Part shown: one piece after another, positions 54,610-64,000 of the stretch
Numbering within the stretch: position 1 is the first letter of the stretch
Layout of the letters: each line of letters begins with the position of its first letter
Position numbers and translations under genes: made by a program
The notes under the pieces: model-generated
Told to the model about the DNA's origin: nothing
Databases searched by the model: none
The model's input: only the letters and a program-made list of their open reading frames with translations
Origin: Aldrovandia affinis
Lineage: Eukaryota; Chordata; Actinopteri; Notacanthiformes; Halosauridae
Assembly: GCA_029706075.1 (NCBI GenBank)
Contig: JAINUG010000039.1
Location: 1,573,501 to 1,637,500, forward strand
Length of the DNA: 64,000 nt
Direction: 5' to 3'

Positions 54610-57600
54610 TAAAGCAGGTAATTTATGCAAAGGATTGCATGCAAAGTGGAATTCCAAGATGAATTGGTCCAAATAAGCCTGATAAATGCCAGAGATGAGG
54701 TGTGACAACGTGAGGGCTCGCTGCTCCCTAACCCTCTGTGTCACATCTTACAAGGCCAATCATTTCACTCCTGACCCATAAAATTTCCTCCGCAAGGGAA
54801 GTGGAGATGCTTATTTCAGCTTCACACTATGCATATTGACGAGAGGCTCCTTCAGGACGCAGCGCAACTCTTTCCATAAAGGTGTGCAGTGGCTCGTCGG
54901 CTCAGTAAAATAACATGATTGTGTTTAGAGAGAGAGAATGACATGGGCTCTTATGGTATGATGAAAACTTCCAATCGGAGTGCAGATTTGACCTCTGCCC
55001 ATAAGGATTCTGGGATATTTCCTTCCAGAATCACTCAACCACAGAGTTTTGATCTGTACCAACCAAGGTATCAACTTTGGTTGTAAAAAAATATTACTTA
55101 TTATCCTTTGCCGTAGCAGTTCAGAATTATTGTCACAAGACCTTTTTTGTGTGTCATTTTAACCTTTAAAGGTATGACAAAAAAAATAAAAGGTATACAT
55201 GTCGCAATGTGATTACAGCTTGTTATTCGGTGTTTGTTTCTCAAGGTATCATAAATGCCAGAAACAACTTTGTGTTGTAGAAGCGCAGCAGCGCATCGGG
55301 CAGCTCGACAACATGACAGAGAACAGTATAGAGTGTTTTGTTCACAGGCTTTTAGAACCATCAAATGGGTTTTTGCTGCGAAAGCCATGAAATTCCATCA
55401 AAATGATAACTTTTGTTCCAGTGATTTCAGCAGCTACTGCAGGCGTGATAAATCCTGCTACCGTGGGTGATGCTTTGAGAATAAATGAGGCCCCGACAGG
55501 CGAATTTCATTAGAACGTCAAAACCTGCAAAGCTGCATAGTTACACAATTCTCCTCTGCCGTTGTCGTGGCGATGTCTCCATTCATCTGAAATATGTTAC
55601 CTCCGGTGTCCTGGATGCTTATTAAAATAAAGAGCCTTTGCTGGAAACCACATCCATCTGAAAATGTGTGGGAAAAGGCTCCCCCTCAGCACGGGTTTAA
55701 TGTGACCGCGATAGATAACACACCTGTGCGGACTGCACTGCACACCTGTGGTCTCAGGTTTGTACCTTGGAAGGTACGGGGGGAGTAGTGAATAGCAGCC
55801 TTCAGGAAATAACTTATTTGTGCAGAATCTCTTTAACGCTATTAATATTACAAATCATTGCTCACAGTGCGAAGAATGTATCACACAGCAAGCCGGTCAG
55901 GGAGGAGAAGGTGGGTGGAATGCGGCACTTTTTGATGTTTGCTATATACTTTTTTTTTTTTTTTCTCCTTCCCCCCTCTTTGCAATGTTTTGCTGTCCTG
56001 TATTTGTGGTTCAAATTTTTTGCTGGCTGAGCACTTTGCGTGACCGGTGCTGTGTTTGCATTAATCCGCTCTGACTTTGTGGAAAGGGGAATGAGGGTAA
56101 AGGCTCCTCTCTCTCCCTGTGTACCCGCATTAATCCTGGATGATGGGGCTAATGATTTCAGCGTGATCCACGTCCGGGCATGACGGAGCCGGGATTTGGG
56201 GATCTTTGGGGAACGGGGGGCGCGGAGGTGAGGGCCGAGGCGTCGAGTCAAAAACAGGGGAAGAACTTTGGGTGCTGAATAGGAGAAAGAGTGATATCAG
56301 ACAGAAAAAAAACGATAATCAGGGTAAGAGTTTCCATATGGCAGTGTGCTCCAAGGCTGTTCAGCCAAAGCAGACTGTGCCTTGTCAGCCAGCTCTGTTT
56401 AGATCATGAAGTAGTCAGTAGCCTTCAGGGGGGTACCAGTTGGTCTTAGGCGAAGCTGTCCTCACTTGAAACGCAGCATATGCTGGCCTCTGGAGCAAGC
56501 GTGGAGGGAAGCATCCGTTCCGGCGACGTCTCGACACCGCGCCTCGGTAAATAAAGCGGCCTTGACAGTGGCGAGCGGCTAACGCGGATCCACCGCGCGC
56601 TCGCTCGCACGTTCCAGAAAGGTGACCGTGCATATAGATGAGGAGCATTCAAATTAACCCAGAGGCAAGGTGCCCTCGCAATCATGGAGTGGCACATCTG
56701 CTAAAGACCAGGATCCCGGGTCTTAAATGAGCCCGCCGATTAATTATAGTTAATAAAATTTGGGCTTAATGAGATGGCAGTCTCCGGTTTCTGATTTGAA
56801 AGTGTGCTGAGATGTGCTTTTATTACAGTAGCTGAGCTCCAAGTGGGAAAGGGTGATAAATGGTCCTCTCTTTCATTATTAGCGGATTCCTGCTGTAATT
56901 CTTTATGCCCTGTAATTGAACGACAGCAAAACTACTTTTTCCCCCTTGCTCCCCACCCACTGTTATACATCTGCTGTAATTTTTCTTAAGTACAGCTAAC
57001 AGTTAAGAATGACAGTTTCGACATCGTGGAAGGGGCTCAATAAAAGTTAAGTAATTGAGTCTAACCAGAATAAAGGTGAGAGAAGGGGGGTATTCAGGGC
57101 TGTATTCTGATAGATGACACTTACAGTGATAAAGCAGACCACTGTCAAAAATTACCTGCCGACTGTGGAAACTCAACCTTTTGAAGGCTTCCAGTCCATA
57201 TACACATTTCATCACTTTGAAATTTCCGCAAATGTCAGAAAAGAGAAGGCTATACTTTGTACAAAGAAATATTAAGAAAAGAATAACTCAAAAAAGGAAC
57301 TGATGGGATCTAGATATCACAAAACATCTGTGCAGCATGATTTTATTCAAATAATACCTGTGTTGTTCATCTGAAGGCCAGTTATTTTGTCCTCCCATGG
57401 TTCCAGCAGCTGCAGCAGCAACTTCAGGTCCATGGTAATTCTCCCATCAGGCCTGCCTTGAGCCAACCTTGTGCATTGGGTAGAAAGCTTATTTTCCAGT
57501 ATTGTATGCACGATGACCATCACCAATCACAAATTCAGTGTAGAAACGAGTAACAAAGCTGCCAACTTTGAGAGGCAGACAAAGAGCGAGTTTTGCCTCT

Positions 57601-58524
57601 TGACACACTTTTTAAAGATTGTTGGGCAAGGGACCCTCCCTTGTTGAGTAGGGGGTGGGGGTCACCTTTCTCAGAAGTGTGTATTCCGTATAGTACTTAA
57701 GTTACCGTGGACACATTTACAAAATATGAGCCATTTGGTAACCCTAAGCACACAGAAATCACATTTAGATTACAATGCATGTGAAACTACAGGTGTGGTG
57801 TGAGAGCATGTGAAATGGATGAAGCTCAATGCATGCAAGCTCAATGCATGAGAGTTGGCAGCCCTGAAGTTATGCTGCTTTCTATTCCATCTCCGTTTTT
57901 CATTCTGTTGCAAACACACATTGGTTGAAATTGGTATTATATCTCACGCATTGACTGAGCTCATTGACAGTGGCCAGTTCTTTGGACCAATGGTTCCCAA
58001 CCTATGTCCTAGAATACCCTCATGTATTTTGGTTTTTCTTCCCACCATAATTGCAACTCCTAAAATACAAGCTATATTAAGTGTTTTTAATGAGATACTT
58101 TTAATGTCTAATGAGGGATGATTTAATGTTACCCTCTTAATGTGAAATTATGTCTGAAAAAACAAGCCTGATAAATAATCTTGCATATTACTGCCTTTAG
58201 AAGAAAAACATGCACATAGCCCATATCTCACAGCAGCTGAGTTTTATGCCTTGCATGGCAGGAGAACACATCGGTTCACACATGTTGTGTTAAAGATGAA
58301 CCAAGAGACATCTTGCATTGTATTCCTTAGAAACCTACCCGGGGACTTGGAATAAGAGGTTTCTCTGTTTATGCCTCAAGGCCAAGATGTAGCAGGATTT
58401 TGAGGAGGCTCAAGCATGGTCATAGAAGTTTTACAATGTTTACATGCGGATAGTTTGAGTCCCCACTGCGCACTCTGATCCATTTCGTACCTGTAATTGT
58501 GAATTAATTAACTTATTTTGGAGT
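54610..58524. other. Non-coding interval
   Basis: Mostly unique. A T17 run lies near 55949. 56400-56640 is GC- and CpG-rich (CCGCGCGCTCGCTCGCACG). At 57990-58080, CAATGGTTCCCAACC followed by CCTAGAATACCC resembles a hAT end but has no partner. No exon was recognised. Confidence 0.4.
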
Positions 58525-58756
58525 GTAGTGTAATGGTTAGGGAGCTGAGCTTGTAACTCAGAGGTTGCTGGTTCAATTCCCAGGTGGGAGCACTGCTGGT
58601 GTACCCTTGAGCAAGGTACTTAACCTAAATTGCTTCAGTAAAAATAGCCAGCTGTATAAATGGATTGTATGTAAAGAAATGTAAACTGTGTAAGTCGCTC
58701 TGGATAAGAGCATCTGCTAAATTCCTAAAATGTAAATGTAAATGTAAATGTAAATG
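58525..58756 (+). repeat. tRNA-derived SINE, family A, full copy
   Basis: Box A-like GTAATGGTTAGGGAGCTG; box B GGTTCAATTCC at 58570-58580. The body has GTGTACCCTTGAGCAAGGTA and AATTGCTTCAGTAAAAATAG. The tail GTAAGTCGCTCTGGATAAG plus AGCATCTGCTAAATTCC ends in at least four TGTAAA units. It is about 85-90% like the copy at 31432 by eye. Confidence 0.88.
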
Positions 58757-59170
58757 TTTTATTTCATGAATTGATGATTTTTAAAAACTATTATAGATGG
58801 TTGTAACTCTCTATGTCTGATAAGAGCTTGACCGAGGTATTGGGACCAGCCATGATTGACCGGTGCCATCTTCCATTAGATATCCTCCACCTTTACTCAA
58901 TTCATCAGCAACAGTCCCTGGACACCCTCCCAGTCCTGTGTCAGCCCTACGTGAAAGATCAGCAAAGACTCACCACGGTGCAGTTTATCCCAAAATGTAG
59001 ACTCTGCTTGCTTTAAGCCTTGTGCACTTTTCATTTTATTTCTCAAATGAAACCGAGTAGCAGTGATATTTTTTCCTAATGTCACTTTTTCCCCCTGTGG
59101 TCCTCGAGGGTGGGACTCTGAAAGAGGTATAATTGTGGCACTTTATGGGAGGGAGTGCATGCATTTAGCC
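58757..59170. other. Non-coding interval
   Basis: Unique sequence. The 67-codon frame at 58813-59016 has no domain or splice support. Confidence 0.35.
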
Positions 59171-59372
59171 CAGGGGCTCTCAAACCTGGTCCTGGAGGGC
59201 CCCAGAGCACGCTGAGTTTTTGTTTTTACCTTAAAACCAGCAACCAATTTAGACACAAGAAACCAGGTGTGGCAGATTAATTGTGTAATCAATCGCTTTA
59301 ATTGATAAATTAAGTGCTGAGTAAAAACGAAAAAAACAGGAAACCCACCAGGACTTGGACTGAGAACCCCTG
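59171..59372. mobile_element. Non-autonomous hAT element with near-perfect TSD
   Basis: Left end CAGGGGCTCTCAAACCTGG; right end, reverse complement CAGGGGTTCTCAGTCCAAG. The flanks are ATTTAGCC (59163-59170) and ATTTAGCA (59373-59380), a 7/8 target duplication. It is 202 bp, with no coding sequence. Confidence 0.82.
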
Positions 59373-59559
59373 ATTTAGCAGAATCAGGTCTGATGGGAGA
59401 TTTTTTTTTACAGAATTGGGTGCGTTAGTGCTGGGCTACAACAAAAGCCGGGCCTTCTCGGATAAGATTGATTCCCCTGGTTTAATGCATTGATAATAAT
59501 CTGTGTCAGGGGGGAAAGAGAATAAACTTGTTAGAGTGAGTTTGAAATGTACCTGTAAC

Positions 59560-60080
59560 TAATGTTTGCCTATGTCCTCTGGCTTGCTACAACTGGTATT
59601 CCTGGATGGTCTTCCATCCGAGTGTTAACCAGGTCAAACCATGCGTAGTTTCCCAGATTGAACACACTCGAGGTGTGGTACGGCCCAAAAGATACACGCT
59701 GGTTCCGTTTGTCTAAATTTTTTACGCCCGCTGTGACAGTATAATTATCCTCAACGGGTATAGAGGTCAAGAATAGATCTCGCCACGGATTGATTTCAGA
59801 GTTGCACACACAGCTAGTAATCCTTCCAGAGGCGTTTCATTATAATGTCTTTTTTAATTTCGCCAAATTGTAGGTAGTGTGAGATAGCTGCCTGTTTAAT
59901 ACTGCAGACACGCAGAATTGCACTACGGGGAGTTGATTTGAACCCCAAGATTAGAGAAAGAGTAATTACCCCCAACTTAAAGTAATTAGCAGCCATTTGC
60001 ATTTTGATTAATGGCACCGTCAAGATCAAGAGAAATCATATGAAAGCGGAATAAAAGGTTGATGCTTCGTTTAGGACCTC
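59560..60080. promoter_or_regulatory. Possible conserved enhancer island
   Basis: The stretch has few repeats and a cluster of homeodomain and octamer-like motifs: AGAGTAATTACC, AAAGTAATTAGC, CATTTGCATTTTG and TTGATTAATGG within 59955-60015. Composition is typical of vertebrate developmental enhancers, but only cross-species alignment could confirm it. Confidence 0.25.
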
Positions 60081-60181
60081 CCCAGCCTGGAATCAATCAG
60101 TCGTGCCCACGCGGAGTGAGGGGGAAATCAAAATGGTCGTGCGCTTCCTTTTTTTCTCTCTCTCCACACCCATGTGGTCAG

Positions 60182-60285
60182 CTGCCACTGGCTTCGCGAT
60201 AAATAATCTGCAGGACAAGGACCAGAGCTTCCCCTCCCACCACCACCAAGGTGCATACATCACATGCTCCTGGCCTCCCAGAGAA
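60182..60285 (+). other. Isolated candidate exon (104 nt)
   Basis: A strong polypyrimidine acceptor (TTCCTTTTTTTCTCTCTCTC then CACACCCATGTGGTCAG) precedes it. A near-consensus donor GAGAA|GTAAGT follows. It is open in one frame (ATGFAINNLQDKDQ, then SHHHQGAYITCSWPPRE). No partner exon was found nearby. It may be an exon of a gene with long introns, or chance. The 150-codon open frame 60103-60555 runs through it and past the donor; I do not call that frame as a gene. Confidence 0.25.
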
Positions 60286-60754
60286 GTAAGTACGCTAAAA
60301 ATTTACAGCCGGGAACGGACATGGGGAAATGTAATTAATGGAAAATGTGCATGTAAATCCCATTTACGGTTATCATGTCCTGAGTTCGAGCTGAAGCGAA
60401 AGATTCAACTGTCAGCATCCGTAGACCATCTCTCAATTGGTCTGGATGTGCAGTTACATTTGTCACAAAGCAGCCATTTCATTGGACAATTCAATAAAAA
60501 GATATACAGTATATATATTGATATTGATATAACAGCAAGGATATTTCTGCCTTGAGATCCCAGATTATTATTATTTTTACTGTGAAATTTGTGAAGTTTG
60601 TGAAAATAAAAAAATATATACATTTGATTTCTTCTGTCCTTTTTGCTTTTTGTAGGAATACAAACCGTTCACATTGTAGAACAGGAATGATCTATTCCAC
60701 TGTACCATGTGCCAAAGCCTTGTCTCTGTCTTTATTCCCTGCTCTATTTCTTAT
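60286..60754. other. Non-coding interval
   Basis: AT-rich, with GATATTGATAT-type runs near 60516. No feature was recognised. Confidence 0.35.
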
Positions 60755-60889
60755 TTTTTATTTGACATTATAGAGTCATTTGTGTTGACCAGTGGCAAGA
60801 AATCAAATTAAATGCATTTTGATTCCATGAAGCAAGACAATAAAATGTGAAAAATGCCAAAGGGGGGTGAATACTTTTTATACCCACTG
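60755..60889 (+). mobile_element. Tc1-like right end, truncated copy
   Basis: The sequence from ACATTATAGAGTCATTT to GGTGAATACTTTTTATACCC and ACTG, then TA, matches the right end of the element at 53541-54605. The rest of the element is absent. Confidence 0.8.
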
Positions 60890-62804
60890 TACATCTGGGC
60901 CTTCAGACATAAATAAAGAAACCTCTCACTCCCCCCCCTAACTCATTCCAAGTCCCCAGGTAAGTTTCTGAGGAATACAGTCAAAGGACATTTCTTGGTA
61001 CATCTTTAATACAGCATGTGTGAACCGATCTGTTCTCCTGCTGTGTGAGGCAGCTGCTGTGAAATACGAGCTATGTGCACGTTTTTCCTCTAAAGGCAGT
61101 GATTGTTAAGGCCCTGTTTTGCATCGAAATGTCCTCGTCTGAGTCTGAGCATCACTTGTTACAGGTGCAAAGGGGGGATATCCGCCAACATAGATGCGGT
61201 TCCACCCAGTGCTATTGGCGGTAAGCGATTCACTTCCCATTAGCATACAGTATCGCCTCACGCACATCATTTTCACGTTAGACCTCTGACGGCAATAAAC
61301 ACGCGCGTTTAATCAATTCGAATCGAATCGAAATTCTGCACATTCACGCGTAATCTCCATTCCCCGCTGGATCGAATATGGCTCTGTTCCGTTTCGACGT
61401 GCACCGATGCAAGCGCGGGCCCCCTATCTCAGCGCTGCTGCTCCTCAGAAATCAGAACAGGCTCTTTGGCTCCCTGACAGCGGTGCAGGGGAAGCTGACA
61501 GATCTGTGGATATTTATGCCCGCGAGTCTGGCTGATTAGATCGAACCCGAAGACGCAGCGGCATCGGAGACGATTTATCAGCCCGGCGGCGGCGACCATG
61601 TTTCTTGCCAACTTTCCCCCCGCTGTGTTTCTGGGCTGCGCAAGCCGTTTGACATAATGTGACCGAATATCATTTTTATGTTTAGTAGATTTACGGCACG
61701 CGGGCAGGTAGGTTTACATGTGTCCGCGGTGTGGCACTTCACCCACCAGTTTGGGTTCATTATGAGGCCCGCCGGATTTATCACCTAGAAATGGATTAGA
61801 CTGTTTTCCATTACTCCGGTGCGGTAAATTTTCCCTTTTTTTGTCGGACGTCGAACGTGAAGAGTGTCCTTTGTCTCTCGGCTATCCTTGTCACGGCTCC
61901 TTGTGCGGGAATAACACACCTTGTACAGCACGCGGCCAAATGAGAGTGAATTTCTCCGCAATGTAGTCTGGCAGGCACACTATTCTCGGCCTGAACTGAA
62001 ATAGTGGACTACTGCCAATTGTATGTGGAGCATGGCTGAAGTGTACATCATGTAAATTGATAAATTGATTGATAAATTGATTGACCTTCTCGTTTAATCC
62101 CCTCCCGTTTAAACAAGTCTGGACTAGATTACTTTATTGTCTTGAAAATGCGGATATTCCCTGCCCAGCTCATACAAGAAAGTAAGACAAGTGCTAGGAA
62201 TAGAGCAGCGCAGTACAGTGGGATACTGGTGACACGCGTAGCCTATTCAGTAAAGCCAAAAGAACAACAGTAGCAAATATCTCTTTAAAAGGCCCTTCAT
62301 TCTTCAATCGGAACGTTTATGGCAACTTGGGAGAAAATGTAACTGAAGCTCACATTTTTTTTGCAGTGCAAGCGGTACCCACAACCCAAAGGCAATTTTT
62401 CAACTCAGTGGTGTTGGGGGTGCTCCAAGTGAGCACAGTACGACCTTATGCCTGGCCATTAAGCTTGAAAGTGTGTTGTGTCGGAATTACAGTTTGATGC
62501 GACCTGAGTGATCGACCCTGGGCTGTGATTGCCAGAAACTTTGCATTTAATGTCTTTGGTAGAGTATGCTGTGGAAATGTTATAGGTCGTAGCAGGTTGC
62601 ATTACCCGCTGAATTCGTTTTTTACGGTTTGTTTCCCTGTCACACCTGAACTTGGAGTCCATTGGCGTCAGCATTGCTTATTTACTGCTCTATAAAATCT
62701 CCGGTCCTGCCTAATTCCGTCCAAACCCTACTGGTGCATGCAGAGGCTGCTGGGAGATCTGCTTGCTGTGGTATCAGTCAGGTAGTTGCTTGGTTGTCTA
62801 AGTA
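60890..62804. other. Non-coding interval
   Basis: Unique. TCGAATCGAATCGAA near 61317. 61370-61760 is CpG-rich with several homeodomain-like sites nearby. No exon was recognised. Confidence 0.4.
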
Positions 62805-62814
62805 GTGTAATGTG

Positions 62815-63003
62815 TACAGGTGTGTAGTGTAGTGTAGTGTAGTGTAACCCATTCCCATTGTACCCTTGAGCAAGGTACTTAACCTGAATTGCTTCAGTAA
62901 AATATCCAGCTGTATAAACAGAAATGTATGTAAAGAAATGTAAACTGCGTAAGTCGCTCTGGATAAGAGCGTGTGCTAAATGCCTAAGATGTAAATGTAA
63001 AAA
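62815..63003 (+). repeat. SINE family A, headless copy, with (GTGTA)n
   Basis: A short TAGTGTAGTGTAG run stands where the tRNA head should be, followed directly by ATTGTACCCTTGAGCAAGGT, GAATTGCTTCAGTAAAATA, and the tail GTAAGTCGCTCTGGATAAG then AGCGTGTGCTAAATGCC. Confidence 0.82.
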
Positions 63004-63634
63004 AGTAACCGACCAAGCCGTATGAGCATTTTAATTAAGAGAATGTGCAGCTATATTCTGCATCATCAAGAGATACTGAGAAATGAGTCCCCAGAGGGGC
63101 AATGTGTAAAACCGTGCGTGCTCCCACTGACGTGAGCTTTCGGTGAGGTCTCAGCCAATACTGCACGTGCCATCTTTAGTCCCAGGTGAGGTTTTCTTTT
63201 TGCATTCTTATCTGAAGAAAGTGTTTGTCTTTGTTCCCTTACATTTCGAACCGTCATCTTAAAATCAGTCGCCCCAAGACAGAACATGCAGTTCAACATG
63301 CCAGAGCCCCACATTTCAGAGGTGTCCAGACAGTTCTACAACGTTAGGTCTTTTTACCAGACCATAAAAGACCTCAGTATTACTGCTCGTGATTAGCTCT
63401 CCTTAACGTAATGCAACATTGCTCCGGTAGGTCTTTTATCCATACGCGCATGTATTACCTTTATTTATGTACACCTTGGTATGATCTTAGTATGTTGATT
63501 ATAAGGATAAATATTATGCACTATGTGTACACTAAAATAATTTTACGCTCAATCACTGCTGGCTGCTCAGTACCTGTGTTCTTGCTCTTCTTGTAACTCC
63601 TGCGATATGCATTTAAAACGTCTCCCCATAATGG
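63004..63634. other. Non-coding interval
   Basis: Unique sequence, no recognised feature. Confidence 0.35.
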
Positions 63635-63690
63635 CCTTGTAAATCGCTTCGGATAAGAGCATCTGCCAGATAAATAAATAATATTAATGA
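63635..63690 (+). repeat. L2-type stem-loop tail, variant
   Basis: TTGTAAATCGCTTCGGATAA then GAGCATCTGCCAGATAAATA ends in AATAAATAAT rather than TGTAAA. It is a related L2-clade tail with a different terminal repeat from the other copies. Confidence 0.65.
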
Positions 63691-64000
63691 CCTCATCTGT
63701 CTGCGCTCTCTGTCTCCCTGGTTCCTCGGCAAGCACTCCTCCACTGCGTCAGCCCGGCCTTTCCCCCAGATAGGACAGCTTCCCTCACATCCTTTCTCAG
63801 GTCCTCTTCCCCGCTGCCCTCCCCCTTGATAAGTGCAAGGTAAGGAGGCAAGGAATGGTAAGTCCCAAAGACTCAAAGGCTAGCTTTGCGATGTCAGAAC
63901 CGGGCAGGTCCTCCGGGGTCCATGCACATTAAAAGGGTCGGAGGGGGGGGGTCCCTCTGTGACCCCGCGGCCACAAACAGGCGAAAAACCCGTCTTACTC
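63691..64000. other. Non-coding end of window
   Basis: C/T-rich on + strand (CTCTGTCTCCCTGG, CCGCTGCCCTCCCCC), with a G8 run near 63943. Open frames on the minus strand show no domain. Confidence 0.35.

Noticed and set aside
57990-58080. hAT-like start CAATGGTTCCCAACC
   Set aside because: No matching right end or target duplication; mentioned only within the interval note.
60103-60555. 150-codon + open frame
   Set aside because: It runs across a good donor site and into AT-rich sequence; I kept only the splice-bounded part as a candidate exon.
1-64000. CRISPR arrays, phage, bacterial operons or integrons
   Set aside because: No spacer-repeat pattern with unique spacers; tandem repeats are microsatellites or minisatellites, and all recognisable proteins are eukaryotic transposon remnants.

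Overview
The window looks like nuclear DNA from a teleost fish. It is AT-rich and built of long non-coding stretches with CA, CT and TA microsatellites. It carries fish-type repeats: Tc1-like, hAT and piggyBac-like DNA elements, tRNA-derived SINEs, and L2-clade LINE pieces. Several SINE and LINE copies end in the stem-loop tail known from eel UnaL2/UnaSINE (CTCTGGATAAGAGCGTCTGC followed by TGTAAA-type repeats). This hints at an early-branching teleost such as an elopomorph, but these tails occur in other fish too and I cannot name the species. There are no prokaryotic genes, operons, CRISPR arrays or rRNAs. Most open frames lie in simple repeats, SINEs or non-coding DNA and are not genes.

Layout. 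1-12 kb: non-coding DNA with a LINE reverse-transcriptase fragment fused to the 3' half of a Tc1 element (3.1-3.9 kb), a hAT relic with another repeat nested in it (4.6-5.3 kb), a tRNA-SINE (6.2-6.5 kb) and a small hAT element with a perfect 8-bp target duplication (10.0-10.3 kb). 12.4-14.0 kb: two related IS630/Tc1-type transposase relics facing each other, with matching terminal repeats. 14-37 kb: mainly non-coding, with microsatellites, a tandem MITE-like repeat (19.9-20.1 kb), SINEs, a 5'-truncated LINE insertion with a perfect 17-bp target duplication (26.9-27.2 kb) and two damaged Tc1 elements (31.9-32.2 and 34.8-35.5 kb).

37.7-44 kb is the only part where I can argue for host-type genes. 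On the + strand, six short exons with consistent splice phases could encode a protein of about 123 residues (37764-38998). On the - strand, a convergent gene may end in a repeat-rich exon (39442-39750). On the + strand, two further exons may lie at 43460-43884. None matches a family I recognise, and all rest on splice signals and phase alone. The same region holds a 172-bp perfect direct repeat on both sides of a 1.5-kb piggyBac-like insertion (40185-42052) and a nearly palindromic hAT element with a perfect 8-bp target duplication (42633-42835).

44-64 kb returns to non-coding DNA with nested repeats: a Tc1-like element carrying a 200-bp palindrome and abutting a possible solo LTR (48.6-49.9 kb), a decayed Tc1 element with intact ends (53.5-54.6 kb), two hAT elements, and several SINE copies. 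AT-rich islands with homeodomain and octamer-like motifs, for example 59.56-60.08 kb, could be conserved enhancers. That is an inference which needs cross-species alignment.
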